Of a DNA stretch of 64,000 nucleotides, positions 1 to 9,660 are shown piece by piece. This DNA is from Gallionellaceae bacterium (GTDB lineage Bacteria > Pseudomonadota > Gammaproteobacteria > Burkholderiales > Thiobacillaceae). The stretch spans positions 110,102-174,101 of the forward strand of contig JAQTLU010000006.1 of assembly GCA_028714735.1 (NCBI GenBank), read 5' to 3'. The stretch's first letter is position 1. The number at the start of each line of letters is the position of its first letter. Below the pieces are notes generated by a model that was given only the letters and a program-made list of their open reading frames with translations, was not told the DNA's origin and did no database searches. A program made the translations under genes and the position numbers.

Positions 1-138
1 AAGACCAGTCCGCCCCACCAGGCGAAAAGCAGCGCTGAAATCCTCGACCTGCTGGCCAGGCAGCCGGGCGCCATCGCTTACCTCGAACGCAGCCAGGTCG
101 ATTCCCGCTTCAGGATCGTCCTCGAACTCGAACGCTGA
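1..138 (+). CDS. C-terminal end of a phosphate-binding-like periplasmic protein (partial)
   Basis: Frame 1 is open from the first base and ends at TGA 136-138, giving a 45-residue tail. The segment GAIAYLERSQVD resembles the C-terminal strand region of small PstS-like phosphate substrate-binding proteins, where a G-A-I-x-Y pattern is common. The stop overlaps the start of the next gene (TGATG), so the two are probably translationally coupled. This would place a periplasmic ligand-binding protein with the membrane GGDEF/EAL protein downstream. The family call rests on a short stretch and is tentative. The start lies outside the window. Confidence 0.5.
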   Translation, partial: KTSPPHQAKSSAEILDLLARQPGAIAYLERSQVDSRFRIVLELER

Positions 139-2534
139 TGCAAAAATTCGGCCGCCACAGCATCCTGGTCCGCTCGGCGGCTGTGCTCATAGCCAGCTTC
201 CTGGTGGCCGGCGCAGTCAGCATCGCGGCCACCATCGTGGTCACCGGCCAGCGCCAGCATCGGGCGGCGGTCGAACACCTCGGCCAGTTGCTCGACACGG
301 TCGAAAGCACCGTCAGCGTCGCCTGTTTCGTCAAGGACGCCAAGCTCGCCGACGAGGTCGCCCAGGGCCTGCTCAAGAACAAGGAAGTGCTCTCCGTGGC
401 CATCCGGGCCGATGGCGTCGACCTGGCCCGGAGCACGCTCCCCGGTCGCCTTCCCGGAGAAGCCGCCGGCAATACCCAGCTGACCCGCGACGTGCGCTCG
501 CCGTTCGCCAATGGCAAGACCATCGGGCGCATCCAGCTGACCGCCAACGCCGAGGTGATACGGCACACGATCCGGGACGAGGTCCGTTTCGTCATCCTGC
601 AGATCGCCGGCCAGCTGGCCCTGGTCGCGTTGACCGTGGTGGCGGTGATGCTGGTATTCATCGTGCGCCCGATCAAGGCCATGTCGGACGGCCTGCACCG
701 CATGGATGCGACCAAGGGCGAACGCCTGGCAGTACCGCAGAGACATGCCAATTCGGAAATCGGCCGCCTGGTGCTCGACATCAACACCCTGGCCGGCAAC
801 CTGGTCGACGCACTCAGTCAGGAACGGACCCTGCGCCAGGAAAAAGAGGTGGACGAAAGGAAATACCACTCCATCTTCGAGAACGCCGAGACCGGCATCT
901 TCGTCGTCGCCCCCGACGGCATCCTGACCTCCTGGAACCCGGCCTTCGCCCTGCTGATGCACATACCGCCCTACGAGGCCTATCGGGGCAACCTGAACAT
1001 CCGCCAGCTGCCCTGGGAAAATGCCTCCCGGATCACCGAATTGACGCTCCATTGCTGGCTGAACAACGTCGGCCTGGCGGACGACCTGACCGTGCGCTTG
1101 CGGGATGGCTACTGGCGCTGGCTCCACGTGGTCCTGACGCCGGTCGGCGAGAACCAGTTGCAAGGCGTCGTCCATGACGTCACCGAACACAAGGAGGCCG
1201 AGGCCCTGGCCAAACAACTGGCGGTCACCGACAAGCTGACCGGCGTGACCAACCGCCTCGGACTCGAGGAAAAGCTGCAGAGGCTGCTGAGCGACCCGCT
1301 GATCGCCCAGACCGGCGGCTTCACCCTGATCATGCTGGACCTGGACAACTTCAAGCGCATCAACGAGGGCTTCGGCCTGCCCATCGGCGACGTCATCCTC
1401 AAGGACGCCACCGCGCGCCTGAGCAACTGCATCAAGGCCAGCGACTTCATCGCGCGGCTGGCCGGCGACCGCTTCGTGCTGACCCTGGAAAGCCTGACCG
1501 GCAGCGACGACGTCGACCACATCGCCGAACGGCTCATGCAATCGATCCGCAAGCCGTTCTATGTCGACGGCTCGCCGGTGGCCATCCATGCCAGCCTGGG
1601 CATCGTCGTCTCGCCGAAGGACGGTGCCGACGTCCCCGACCTGCTGCGCAACCTGGAACTGGCCCTGGACCGGGCCAAGGCGCAGGGCGGCAACGGCTAT
1701 GTCTTTTTCGACAACACCCTGGCCAAAACCGCCGAGAAACGCCAGCACCTGGAAAACGATCTCCGGCGGGCGATGCGGGAGCACGAATTCCAGCTTTACT
1801 TCCAGCCCATCATCGACCTCGCCGGCAACCGCCTGGCCGGGGCCGAGGCGCTGATCCGCTGGCCGCATCCGGAACGCGGCATGGTGCCGCCGGACGCCTT
1901 CATCCCGCTGGCCGAGGAGATCGGACTGATCGACGAGATCGGCCTGTGGACGCTGGAAGCCGCCTGCGCAAAGCTGGCCCAATGGCAACGCGAAGGCATC
2001 GACCGCTATATTTCCGTCAACGTGTCCGCGCGCCAGATTCCCGACGGCCTGCCGGCGGTCATCCTGAGCGAAATCATCGAGCATCACGGCATCGACCCGG
2101 CCAGGCTGGCCCTGGAAATCACCGAGGGGGTCCTGATGGTCGACGTCAACAAGGCCTTGACCTGGCTCGATGCCGTACGGGCGCGCGGCTTCCGTATCTT
2201 CCTGGACGACTTCGGCACCGGCTATTCGTCGCTGTCCTACCTGAAACGCTTCCCGATCGACTCCCTGAAGATCGACAAGAGCTTCGTCCACGACATGAGC
2301 GAGGACAGCAGCGACCGTGCCCTGATCGAGGCCGTGATCGCCATGGCCCGCAGCCTGGGCATGAAGGTGATCGCCGAAGGCGTCGAGACGGCGGAGCAGC
2401 TGAGCCTGCTGCGCGGCATGAACTGTCACTATGGCCAGGGCTACCTGTTCTCCAAGGCGGTCCCGAGCGAACAGTTCGAAGCCGCTGCCAGCCGGATAAA
2501 CGAACTGCTCGGACATACCCCGGGCGCGGCCTAG
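138..2534 (+). CDS. Membrane CHASE8-like/HAMP/PAS/GGDEF/EAL protein, probable c-di-GMP phosphodiesterase
   Basis: This 798-residue inner-membrane signalling protein has a first membrane helix at about 15-37, a periplasmic CHASE8-like sensor, and a second helix at about 158-178. HAMP, PAS (about 245-350), GGDEF (about 360-520) and EAL (about 535-790) domains follow. The cyclase motif is degenerate: AGDRF replaces GGDEF near residue 441. The phosphodiesterase side is intact, with EAL at 570-572 in a GAEALIRW context and DDFGTGYSS near 690. The expected activity is therefore c-di-GMP hydrolysis, with the GGDEF domain perhaps regulatory. The start codon overlaps the stop of the preceding binding-protein fragment, suggesting that protein feeds the periplasmic sensor. 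That link is inference. Confidence 0.9.
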   Translation: MQKFGRHSILVRSAAVLIASFLVAGAVSIAATIVVTGQRQHRAAVEHLGQLLDTVESTVSVACFVKDAKLADEVAQGLLKNKEVLSVAIRADGVDLARSTLPGRLPGEAAGNTQLTRDVRSPFANGKTIGRIQLTANAEVIRHTIRDEVRFVILQIAGQLALVALTVVAVMLVFIVRPIKAMSDGLHRMDATKGERLAVPQRHANSEIGRLVLDINTLAGNLVDALSQERTLRQEKEVDERKYHSIFENAETGIFVVAPDGILTSWNPAFALLMHIPPYEAYRGNLNIRQLPWENASRITELTLHCWLNNVGLADDLTVRLRDGYWRWLHVVLTPVGENQLQGVVHDVTEHKEAEALAKQLAVTDKLTGVTNRLGLEEKLQRLLSDPLIAQTGGFTLIMLDLDNFKRINEGFGLPIGDVILKDATARLSNCIKASDFIARLAGDRFVLTLESLTGSDDVDHIAERLMQSIRKPFYVDGSPVAIHASLGIVVSPKDGADVPDLLRNLELALDRAKAQGGNGYVFFDNTLAKTAEKRQHLENDLRRAMREHEFQLYFQPIIDLAGNRLAGAEALIRWPHPERGMVPPDAFIPLAEEIGLIDEIGLWTLEAACAKLAQWQREGIDRYISVNVSARQIPDGLPAVILSEIIEHHGIDPARLALEITEGVLMVDVNKALTWLDAVRARGFRIFLDDFGTGYSSLSYLKRFPIDSLKIDKSFVHDMSEDSSDRALIEAVIAMARSLGMKVIAEGVETAEQLSLLRGMNCHYGQGYLFSKAVPSEQFEAAASRINELLGHTPGAA

Positions 2535-2593
2535 CGCGGCCGCGGCGCACTGCCCGCGCCCACGGATGGCGGTCGAACAGTTATCCTTGCGCC

Positions 2594-3508
<915 letters not shown>

Positions 3509-3510
3509 GC

Positions 3511-4446
3511 ATGGCGAAGCGCCGCTTCAACGTCCCCTGGCGGCAGCCGGAAACGGAAGCGGGACCGATCACCCTGGACTCGCGCCGCCTGTACATCCTG
3601 CCGACCCGGATCGGCCTGGTGTTCGCGCTGCTGGTGTTCGGGTTGCTGGTGACCTCGGCCAACTACGGCATCAGCCTGGGCTACCTGTTCACCTTCCTGC
3701 TCGGCGGCATCGGCGTGGCCGGACTGTTCCACAGCCAGCGCAACCTGCTCGGCCTGACCCTGAGGCCGCTCGCCGCAGTGCCGGTCTACGCCGGCGAGGC
3801 CGCCCGCTTCCGGCTCCGGATCGAGAAACCGGGCGCGCGGCCACGCGGCGGCTTGGTCCTCAACCACGCCGAAGCATCGAGCCCGCAGCTCGACCTGATC
3901 TCGGCCGGGTCCGGCGAACTGGTCCTGGAACTGGCGCAAGCGCGGCGCGGCTTCCACAAGCCCGGCCGGCTGATTTTGGCCTCGACCTGGCCGCTCGGCC
4001 TGTTCCGCTGCTGGAGCGTATTCGCGCTCGACTGGGGCGTGCTGGTGTATCCGAGGCCGGCCGCGCAGCCGTTGCCCTTCCCGGCTACCACCGGCGAAGG
4101 CCGGGCGCTGTCCTGGCGCCGCCCGGGCGAGGACGAATTTTCCGCGTTGCGGGAATACCGGCCGGGCGACTCGCCCCGGCACATCGCCTGGAAGAGCGTC
4201 GCCCGCGGCCAGGCGCCCCTGACCAAGCAATTCACCGGCTCGGGCGGCAGCGAATCCTGGCTGGACTGGGCGGATTGCCCGGAGACGGACACCGAGGGCC
4301 GCCTGTCCCGGCTGACCCGCTGGGCGCTCGATGGCGAACGCGCCGGGCTGGTCTGGGGATTGACCCTGCCCGGCTTCCGGCTGCCGCCCGGCCGCGGCGA
4401 ACGGCACCTGCAACAGGCCCTGGCGGCCCTGGCGCGCCATGGTTAG
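3511..4446 (+). CDS. DUF58-domain membrane-associated protein
   Basis: This 311-residue protein has two closely spaced hydrophobic segments near residues 30-75 and then a soluble region. The soluble part carries the DUF58 hallmark near 205-230, E-Y-R-P-G-D-S-P-R-H-I-A-W-K. DUF58 proteins are encoded next to MoxR ATPases and are believed to work with them in a membrane-bound complex. The gene lies between moxR (3-base gap) and the transglutaminase gene (8-base overlap), so the three are clearly one operon. Its molecular activity is unknown. Confidence 0.9.
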   Translation: MAKRRFNVPWRQPETEAGPITLDSRRLYILPTRIGLVFALLVFGLLVTSANYGISLGYLFTFLLGGIGVAGLFHSQRNLLGLTLRPLAAVPVYAGEAARFRLRIEKPGARPRGGLVLNHAEASSPQLDLISAGSGELVLELAQARRGFHKPGRLILASTWPLGLFRCWSVFALDWGVLVYPRPAAQPLPFPATTGEGRALSWRRPGEDEFSALREYRPGDSPRHIAWKSVARGQAPLTKQFTGSGGSESWLDWADCPETDTEGRLSRLTRWALDGERAGLVWGLTLPGFRLPPGRGERHLQQALAALARHG

Positions 4447-6391
4447 GCCGGATCGGCGCACCCTCTGGCTGGTCGTGCCGGTCACCCTGGCCCTGTTGCC
4501 GCACGCGCTCTATGTCCCGCTCTGGGCCAGCCTCGCTGTCGCCCTGGCCCTGGCTTGGCGGCTGACCCCGCTGTGGCGCAAGGACAGTCTGGCGCAGAAG
4601 GCCATCCGCATCCTGCTGGCCATTGCCGGCGTGATCGCCACCTGGCTGCAATTCCATACCCTGGCCGGACCCGAGGCCGGGATCAGCCTGCTGGTCCAGA
4701 TGGTCGCCCTCAAGCTGCTGGAATCGGACCGCCGCCGCGACCATGCGGTGGCCGTGCTGGCCGGCTATTTCCTGGTCATGGCGACCCTGATCCACCATCA
4801 GCAGTTCGCCGTCGCCGCCTGGCTGCTGCTGACCACGGCGGCGCTCACGGCCGCGCTGGCCAGCAGCCAGGCCAGCGAACCGTTGCCCCTGGGCACTGCC
4901 CTGGCCGGCGGCGGCAGCCTGGTCCTCCAGGCCCTGCCGCTGGCCATCCTGATGTTCCTGCTGTTTCCCCGCCTGCCCTCGCCGATGGCCGGCCTGATCC
5001 ACGTCGAGACCGGCCGCACCGGCTTGTCCGACAGCATGGTGCCGGGCAGCGTCAGCCGCCTGATCCTGTCCGACGAAGTCGCCCTCCGGGTCGATTTCGC
5101 CGACCCCGCGACCGATGCCCGCGGGCTCTACTGGCGCGGCCCGGTCCTGGCCGATTTCGACGGCCGCACCTGGCGCCGGGGCGGCGACCGGGCCACCCTC
5201 CCGGCCGCGCTGCCGGTCGGCCGCCAGATCGACTACAGCATCACGCTGGAGGCCGCTGCGCAACCCTGGCTGCCGGTGGCGGGACTGACCCGCAGCCTGC
5301 CCGTGGCCGATGCCCGGCTCACCGCCTACCAGGAGTGGCGGACCCCGCGCCAGGACCACGAGCGCCTGCGCTATGCGGTGCAGTCCTGGCTGGACTACCG
5401 GCTCGAAGCGGAATTGCCGGCCTGGCAGCGGGCGCAGGCGCTGGCCCTGCCCGCAGGCGGCAACCCGGACAGCCGCGCCCTCGCCCGCCTCTGGGCCGAC
5501 CAATCCGCTACGCCGCGCGAGATCGTCGACCGCGCCCTGGCCTATTTCCGCCGCGAGCCCTTCCACTACACCCTGAACCCGCCGCCGCTGGGCGAACACG
5601 GCGTCGACGATTTCCTGTTCCTGACCCGGCGCGGCTTCTGCGAACACTACGCCGGCGCCTTCACGGTGCTGATGCGGGCGGCCGGGGTGCCGGCCCGGGT
5701 GGTCACCGGCTACCAGGGCGGCGAGCTCAACCCGGTCGGCGGCTACTGGATCGTCCGCCAGCGCGATGCCCACGCCTGGGCCGAGGTCTGGCTGGCGGGG
5801 GCCGGCTGGGTCCGGGTCGACCCCACCGCCGCGGTGGCGCCGGAGCGGGTGGAGAGGGGCCTGGCCGAGGCGCTGCCGATGGCGGAGCGGCCGTTGCTGA
5901 ACCTGCCGGCAAACTGGCTGCGGCCGTGGCGGCAGGGCTGGGACTTCCTCAACAACGGCTGGAACCAGTGGGTGCTGGGCTACGATTTCCAGCGCCAGCA
6001 GCGCCTGCTGGCCAGGCTGTCGCCCTCCCTGGCCAGCCTGAAAGGCATGCTCTGGGCCATGCTGGCCGGGATCGGGCTGATCCTGGCCGGACTCGCCCTG
6101 GCCCTGCTCCGGAATGCCGACGACCGGCCGAAAACCGAGGTCGAGCGGCTCTACGCGCGCTTTCTGCAGGGTCTGGCACGGGCCGGCCTCATCAAGGGTC
6201 CCGCCGAAGGGCCGCTCGATTTCGCCGCCCGGGCCAGCCGCGGCCGGCCCGACCTGGCCGGGCAGATCGACACCATCACCCGGCTGTACCTCGCCCTGCG
6301 TTACGGCGGCGGCGCCGGCAGCGAAATCGGCAAATTGCGGCGCGCACTGTATATTTTCAGGCCAGGCGGCGGGACAGCCTCGAAAAAATGA
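4439..6391 (+). CDS. tgpA: TgpA-type membrane transglutaminase (DUF3488-transglutaminase core-DUF4129)
   Basis: The protein has 650 residues. The N-terminal third holds several membrane helices (DUF3488-like). A large extracytoplasmic domain with a transglutaminase/protease-like core follows, then a further helix near 540-560 and a C-terminal cytosolic DUF4129-like region. The catalytic triad is visible: Cys401 (GFCEHYAG), His445 (DAHAWAEV) and Asp461 (VDPTAAV). The family is best known from Pseudomonas TgpA, an essential envelope protein whose substrate is not firmly established. The start overlaps the DUF58 gene by 8 bases. The 3' end is followed by a 76-base gap and then a new strong ribosome binding site. 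Confidence 0.93.
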   Translation: MVRPDRRTLWLVVPVTLALLPHALYVPLWASLAVALALAWRLTPLWRKDSLAQKAIRILLAIAGVIATWLQFHTLAGPEAGISLLVQMVALKLLESDRRRDHAVAVLAGYFLVMATLIHHQQFAVAAWLLLTTAALTAALASSQASEPLPLGTALAGGGSLVLQALPLAILMFLLFPRLPSPMAGLIHVETGRTGLSDSMVPGSVSRLILSDEVALRVDFADPATDARGLYWRGPVLADFDGRTWRRGGDRATLPAALPVGRQIDYSITLEAAAQPWLPVAGLTRSLPVADARLTAYQEWRTPRQDHERLRYAVQSWLDYRLEAELPAWQRAQALALPAGGNPDSRALARLWADQSATPREIVDRALAYFRREPFHYTLNPPPLGEHGVDDFLFLTRRGFCEHYAGAFTVLMRAAGVPARVVTGYQGGELNPVGGYWIVRQRDAHAWAEVWLAGAGWVRVDPTAAVAPERVERGLAEALPMAERPLLNLPANWLRPWRQGWDFLNNGWNQWVLGYDFQRQQRLLARLSPSLASLKGMLWAMLAGIGLILAGLALALLRNADDRPKTEVERLYARFLQGLARAGLIKGPAEGPLDFAARASRGRPDLAGQIDTITRLYLALRYGGGAGSEIGKLRRALYIFRPGGGTASKK

Positions 6392-6467
6392 AGCATTTGA
6401 TACGGGCCATGAGGCGTCGACACCATTCCCATGGCAAACTAACCACCTCGCCCAAGGGAGGCCAGAG

Positions 6468-6794
6468 ATGAACCAGACCAGCCAGATCCTACCGCTGGAA
6501 AGTCTGCAGCCAGGCATGCTGCTGGCCGAAGCGGTGCATGACCGCCACGGCAACGTGATGCTGACCGCCGGCACCGCGCTGACCGAAGCCCATCTCGCCG
6601 CGCTGTACCAACGCGGCATCGCGTCCGTCCTGGTGGTCCCGGAGCGGGTGCCGCCCTCCGACGAAGACGTCGCCGCCATGCGCAAGTCGATCGAGGAACG
6701 GCAGCGGCACATCTTCCGCAAGACCCTGGACTTCCCGGCCAACCGCAAGCTGTTCGAGGTACTGCTCGCCTACCGCATGGAGAACCTGAAGTGA
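6468..6794 (+). CDS. Small signalling accessory protein with an N-terminal domain seen in HD-GYP/HDOD proteins
   Basis: This 108-residue cytosolic protein starts at ATG 6468 behind a strong Shine-Dalgarno (GGGAGG, 6456-6461). Its N-terminal half has the pattern L-x-P-G-M-x-L-A-x-x-V-x-D-x-x-G-x-x-x-L-x-x-G-x-x-L-T. This pattern typically precedes HD-GYP or HDOD domains. The C-terminal half is a charged helix. The stop overlaps the ATG of the HDOD gene (ATGA at 6791-6794). It may be a split-off accessory domain of that signalling protein. No enzymatic motif is visible. Confidence 0.75.
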   Translation: MNQTSQILPLESLQPGMLLAEAVHDRHGNVMLTAGTALTEAHLAALYQRGIASVLVVPERVPPSDEDVAAMRKSIEERQRHIFRKTLDFPANRKLFEVLLAYRMENLK

Positions 6795-7639
6795 ACACGA
6801 TCACGCTGGACACCGTCCTGGACAACATCCACCGGTTGCCGTCCCTGCCAGCCGTGGTCAACGAATTGATCCTGGCGCTCAGCGACGACGGGCTCAGCGT
6901 CGACGAACTGGCCCATGGCATCGAGAAGGACCAGGCCTTGTCGGCGCGTGCCCTCAGGGTCGCCAACTCGCCCTTCTACGGCATGCAGAAATCGATCTCG
7001 TCGATCCACGACGCCATCGTGGTGCTGGGCTTCCGCGCCGTCGGCAGCCTGGTCACCACGGCCGCCCTGACCGATTTCTTCAAGGCGCCGGAGCTGGCCT
7101 GGTTCGACCAGTCGACCTTCTGGCGCCACAGCCTGGGGACCGCCGTGTGCGGCCGCAAACTGGCCGACCAGGCCAGGCTGGACCCGGAGATCGGCTTCAC
7201 CGCCGGGCTGCTGCACGACATCGGCCGGCTGTTGCTGGTGGTCTGTTGCACCAAGCAATACGAAGCCGCCGTGATCTGGCGCGAGGAGCACGATTCCTTC
7301 CTGCTGGAGGCGGAACGGGAAGTGCTCGGCGTCACCCATGCCGAGGCCGGCGCGGCGCTCGCCCAACACTGGAATTTTGCCCCCTCGATCCAGGTCGCCG
7401 TGGCCACCCACCACCAGCCGGTCGCGGGCACCACCGCCAGCTACGCCGACCTCACCCACCTGTGCGAGATCATGGCGCACGGCCTCGATCTCGCCCGCGA
7501 TCGCTATGCCATGGCCACCGAACTGGACGAATCCGTCCTCGTTCGGCTCGGACTGGACTGGACGTACCTGGCCGCCAGCCTGCCCGGAATCGAACGCGAG
7601 TTCGACAGCTACGAATCCCTGCTGACCTCCGGCCGCTAA
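6791..7639 (+). CDS. HDOD-domain signalling protein
   Basis: This 282-residue cytosolic protein is almost entirely an HDOD domain. It has the N-terminal segment I-H-R-L-P-S-L-P-A-V, then L-S-A-R-A-L-R-V-A-N-S-P-F-Y-G, and an HD-like core with LLHDIGRL near residue 140 and THHQP near 209. HDOD proteins are HD-superfamily relatives used in regulation, usually with degenerate metal sites. The gene is coupled by a 4-base overlap to the small protein before it, and lies 7 bases before a FIST-domain sensor gene. The three probably form one sensory operon. Confidence 0.88.
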   Translation: MNTITLDTVLDNIHRLPSLPAVVNELILALSDDGLSVDELAHGIEKDQALSARALRVANSPFYGMQKSISSIHDAIVVLGFRAVGSLVTTAALTDFFKAPELAWFDQSTFWRHSLGTAVCGRKLADQARLDPEIGFTAGLLHDIGRLLLVVCCTKQYEAAVIWREEHDSFLLEAEREVLGVTHAEAGAALAQHWNFAPSIQVAVATHHQPVAGTTASYADLTHLCEIMAHGLDLARDRYAMATELDESVLVRLGLDWTYLAASLPGIEREFDSYESLLTSGR

Positions 7640-7646
7640 GGCCGGG

Positions 7647-8777
7647 ATGAAAGTCGAACAACTTCATCGCCTGGCCGGCTCCGACTGGAACCGTGCCCCG
7701 GCCATGAAGGACGCTCGACTGGTGCTGATCTTCGGCGCCAGCGAACAACTATCCCCGGCCCGGATCGAGGAGATCCGCTCGTTCTACCCGGCTGCGCTAC
7801 TGCTGGGTTGCTCGACGGCGGGCGAGATCGTGGCGACCCGCGTGTGCGACGACAGCCTGGCCGTCACGGCGGTGACCTTCGGGAAAACCCGGCTCCGACT
7901 GGCCCAGTACACCATCGCCTCGGCGGACGACAGCCGCTGGGCGGGGGAGATGCTGGCCAGCGACCTGCTCGGCTCCGACCTCAAGCATGTCTTCCTGCTC
8001 TCGGACGGGCTCAAGGTCAACGGCACCGAACTGGCCAAAGGCCTGAAGTCGATCTTGCCGGCGGGCATCGAGGTCACCGGCGGCCTGTCCGGCGACGGCG
8101 CCCGCTTCCGGCACACCCTGGTGATCGCCGACGGCCCGGCCGAGGCAGGCCGGATCGCTGCGCTCGGCCTCTACGGCGACGCCCTCAAGGTCGGCTTCGG
8201 GTCGCTCGGCGGCTGGGACCCGTTCGGCCCGGATCGCCTGATCACCAAGGCCAGAGGCAACGTGCTCTATGAACTGGACGGCCAATCCGCCCTGGCCCTG
8301 TACAAGAAATACCTGGGCGACCACGCCGCCGGATTGCCGGCGGCCGGCCTGCTGTTCCCGCTCGCGCTCTCGGCCACGCCGAACGAGAATTCCGGCCTGG
8401 TTCGCACCATCCTGGCGGTGGACGAAAAACGCCAGTCGATGACCTTCGCCGGCGACATGCCGGAAGGCATGTACGCCCGCCTGATGAAGGCCAATTTCGA
8501 CCGTCTGGTCGACGGTGCCGCGGGGGCGGCGGCCATCTCGAAGGTCCGTCTGGCCGGCAGCCTTCCTGAACTCGCCATCCTGATCAGCTGCGTGGGCCGC
8601 AAGCAGGTGCTTAGACAGCGCATCGGGGAGGAGGTCGAGGCGGTACGCGACATCCTGGGCCCCCAGGCCGTCCTCACCGGGTTCTATTCCTACGGCGAGA
8701 TTTCCCCTTATGTGCCGACCGACCGCTGCGAGTTGCACAACCAGACCATGACCATCACCACCTTCAGTGAAGGCTGA
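7647..8777 (+). CDS. FIST-domain sensory protein (FIST_N + FIST_C)
   Basis: This 376-residue soluble protein has FIST_N in roughly the first 210 residues, with L-L-G-C-S-T-A-G-E-I near 51-61. FIST_C follows and contains FYSYGEISP near residue 350. FIST domains are predicted sensors of small ligands, possibly amino acids or other metabolites, often tied to F420-, GGDEF- or kinase-linked signalling. The gene is 7 bases downstream of the HDOD gene, so FIST input and HDOD output may be connected. A second FIST protein is encoded at 39349-40437. Confidence 0.88.
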   Translation: MKVEQLHRLAGSDWNRAPAMKDARLVLIFGASEQLSPARIEEIRSFYPAALLLGCSTAGEIVATRVCDDSLAVTAVTFGKTRLRLAQYTIASADDSRWAGEMLASDLLGSDLKHVFLLSDGLKVNGTELAKGLKSILPAGIEVTGGLSGDGARFRHTLVIADGPAEAGRIAALGLYGDALKVGFGSLGGWDPFGPDRLITKARGNVLYELDGQSALALYKKYLGDHAAGLPAAGLLFPLALSATPNENSGLVRTILAVDEKRQSMTFAGDMPEGMYARLMKANFDRLVDGAAGAAAISKVRLAGSLPELAILISCVGRKQVLRQRIGEEVEAVRDILGPQAVLTGFYSYGEISPYVPTDRCELHNQTMTITTFSEG

Positions 8778-8858
8778 AACGGGCCCGGCAAGTCGCAGGA
8801 TTGCGGCAACGATTTCACCGGTCCATCATTCCACCACATGCACATCGGGATATAGGCA

Positions 8859-9305
8859 ATGGAACGCTACACGATCTCCCTCGAGGAGTCCCTGGCGCAG
8901 GAATTCGACGATTTGATCCGGCGCCGGGGTTATGCCAACCGCTCCGAGGCGGTACGCGACATGCTGCGCCGGGAACTGGAGAACGACCGCCTGGCCCGCG
9001 ACGAGGCCCCCCACTGCGTCGCGGCCCTGTCCTATGTCTACGACCACCACGAGCGCCAGCTGTCCGAGCGCCTGACCGACATGCAGCACCACGCCCACGA
9101 CCTGGTGGTGTCGTCGATGCATGTCCACCTCGACCACGAAAACTGCCTGGAGACCCTATTCCTGCGCGGCCACACCCCGGAAATCCGCGCACTCGCCGAC
9201 CAGGTGGCCGCCGAGCGCGGCGTCCGCCATGCCCAGCTCAATCTGGTGCCGGTCGACACCGAGGCGGCCGGACACCACCACACCCATAGCCGGCCCAAGA
9301 CCTGA
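8859..9305 (+). CDS. nikR: Nickel-responsive transcriptional regulator NikR
   Basis: This 148-residue ribbon-helix-helix repressor has the DNA-binding part at 1-45 (RYTISLEESL, RRGYANRSEAVRD) and an ACT-like nickel-binding domain. The high-affinity nickel ligands of E. coli NikR (His76, His87, His89, Cys95) match His77, His88, His90 and Cys96 here. The C-terminus carries a short extra His-rich tail (GHHHTHS, about 137-143) absent from E. coli NikR. Nickel-loaded NikR represses nickel uptake genes. The likely target in this window is the ECF transporter at 22524-25393. The gene follows the FIST gene by 81 bases. Confidence 0.95.
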   Translation: MERYTISLEESLAQEFDDLIRRRGYANRSEAVRDMLRRELENDRLARDEAPHCVAALSYVYDHHERQLSERLTDMQHHAHDLVVSSMHVHLDHENCLETLFLRGHTPEIRALADQVAAERGVRHAQLNLVPVDTEAAGHHHTHSRPKT

Positions 9306-9660
9306 GATACATGGACCACGAACGCATCTACAGGAACCGGATGACCCGGCGCGACCTTCTCTGGCGGATCGAGTGGACCAGGCAGGATGCCGTAGGGGCT
9401 TAACCAGACGATCGCCCGCCACGGGATTTTCGACCGGGCCATGATCCGGGACTGATCCGCCACCCAGCCGGCCGGCATCGGGCGGGCCCAAAATGACCAG
9501 GTGTATGATCGTCGGAGAAATGCCCAAGGAATTTCGCTGCTGCCCCGGGGCAACACCTGGGCGCCAGGCTGGCCGGAACTGAGCATCCTCCATAATTGTC
9601 CCCGTGCTGACGCATCACGAGGTTTAACCGCAACCGTTTACGAACGGTAGGGAGCATCGC
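9306..9660. other. Intergenic stretch between nikR and the giant glucan synthase gene
   Basis: The stretch is 355 bases long. A 30-codon open frame (9311-9403, starting MDHERIYRNR) is present but has no convincing ribosome binding site and resembles nothing I recognise. The last 15 bases hold the ribosome binding site (TAGGGAG, 9648-9654) for the downstream gene. No RNA gene or clear promoter was identified. Confidence 0.6.

Noticed and set aside
9311..9403. 30-codon open frame after nikR
   Set aside because: It has no convincing ribosome binding site or homology, and the length is within chance.
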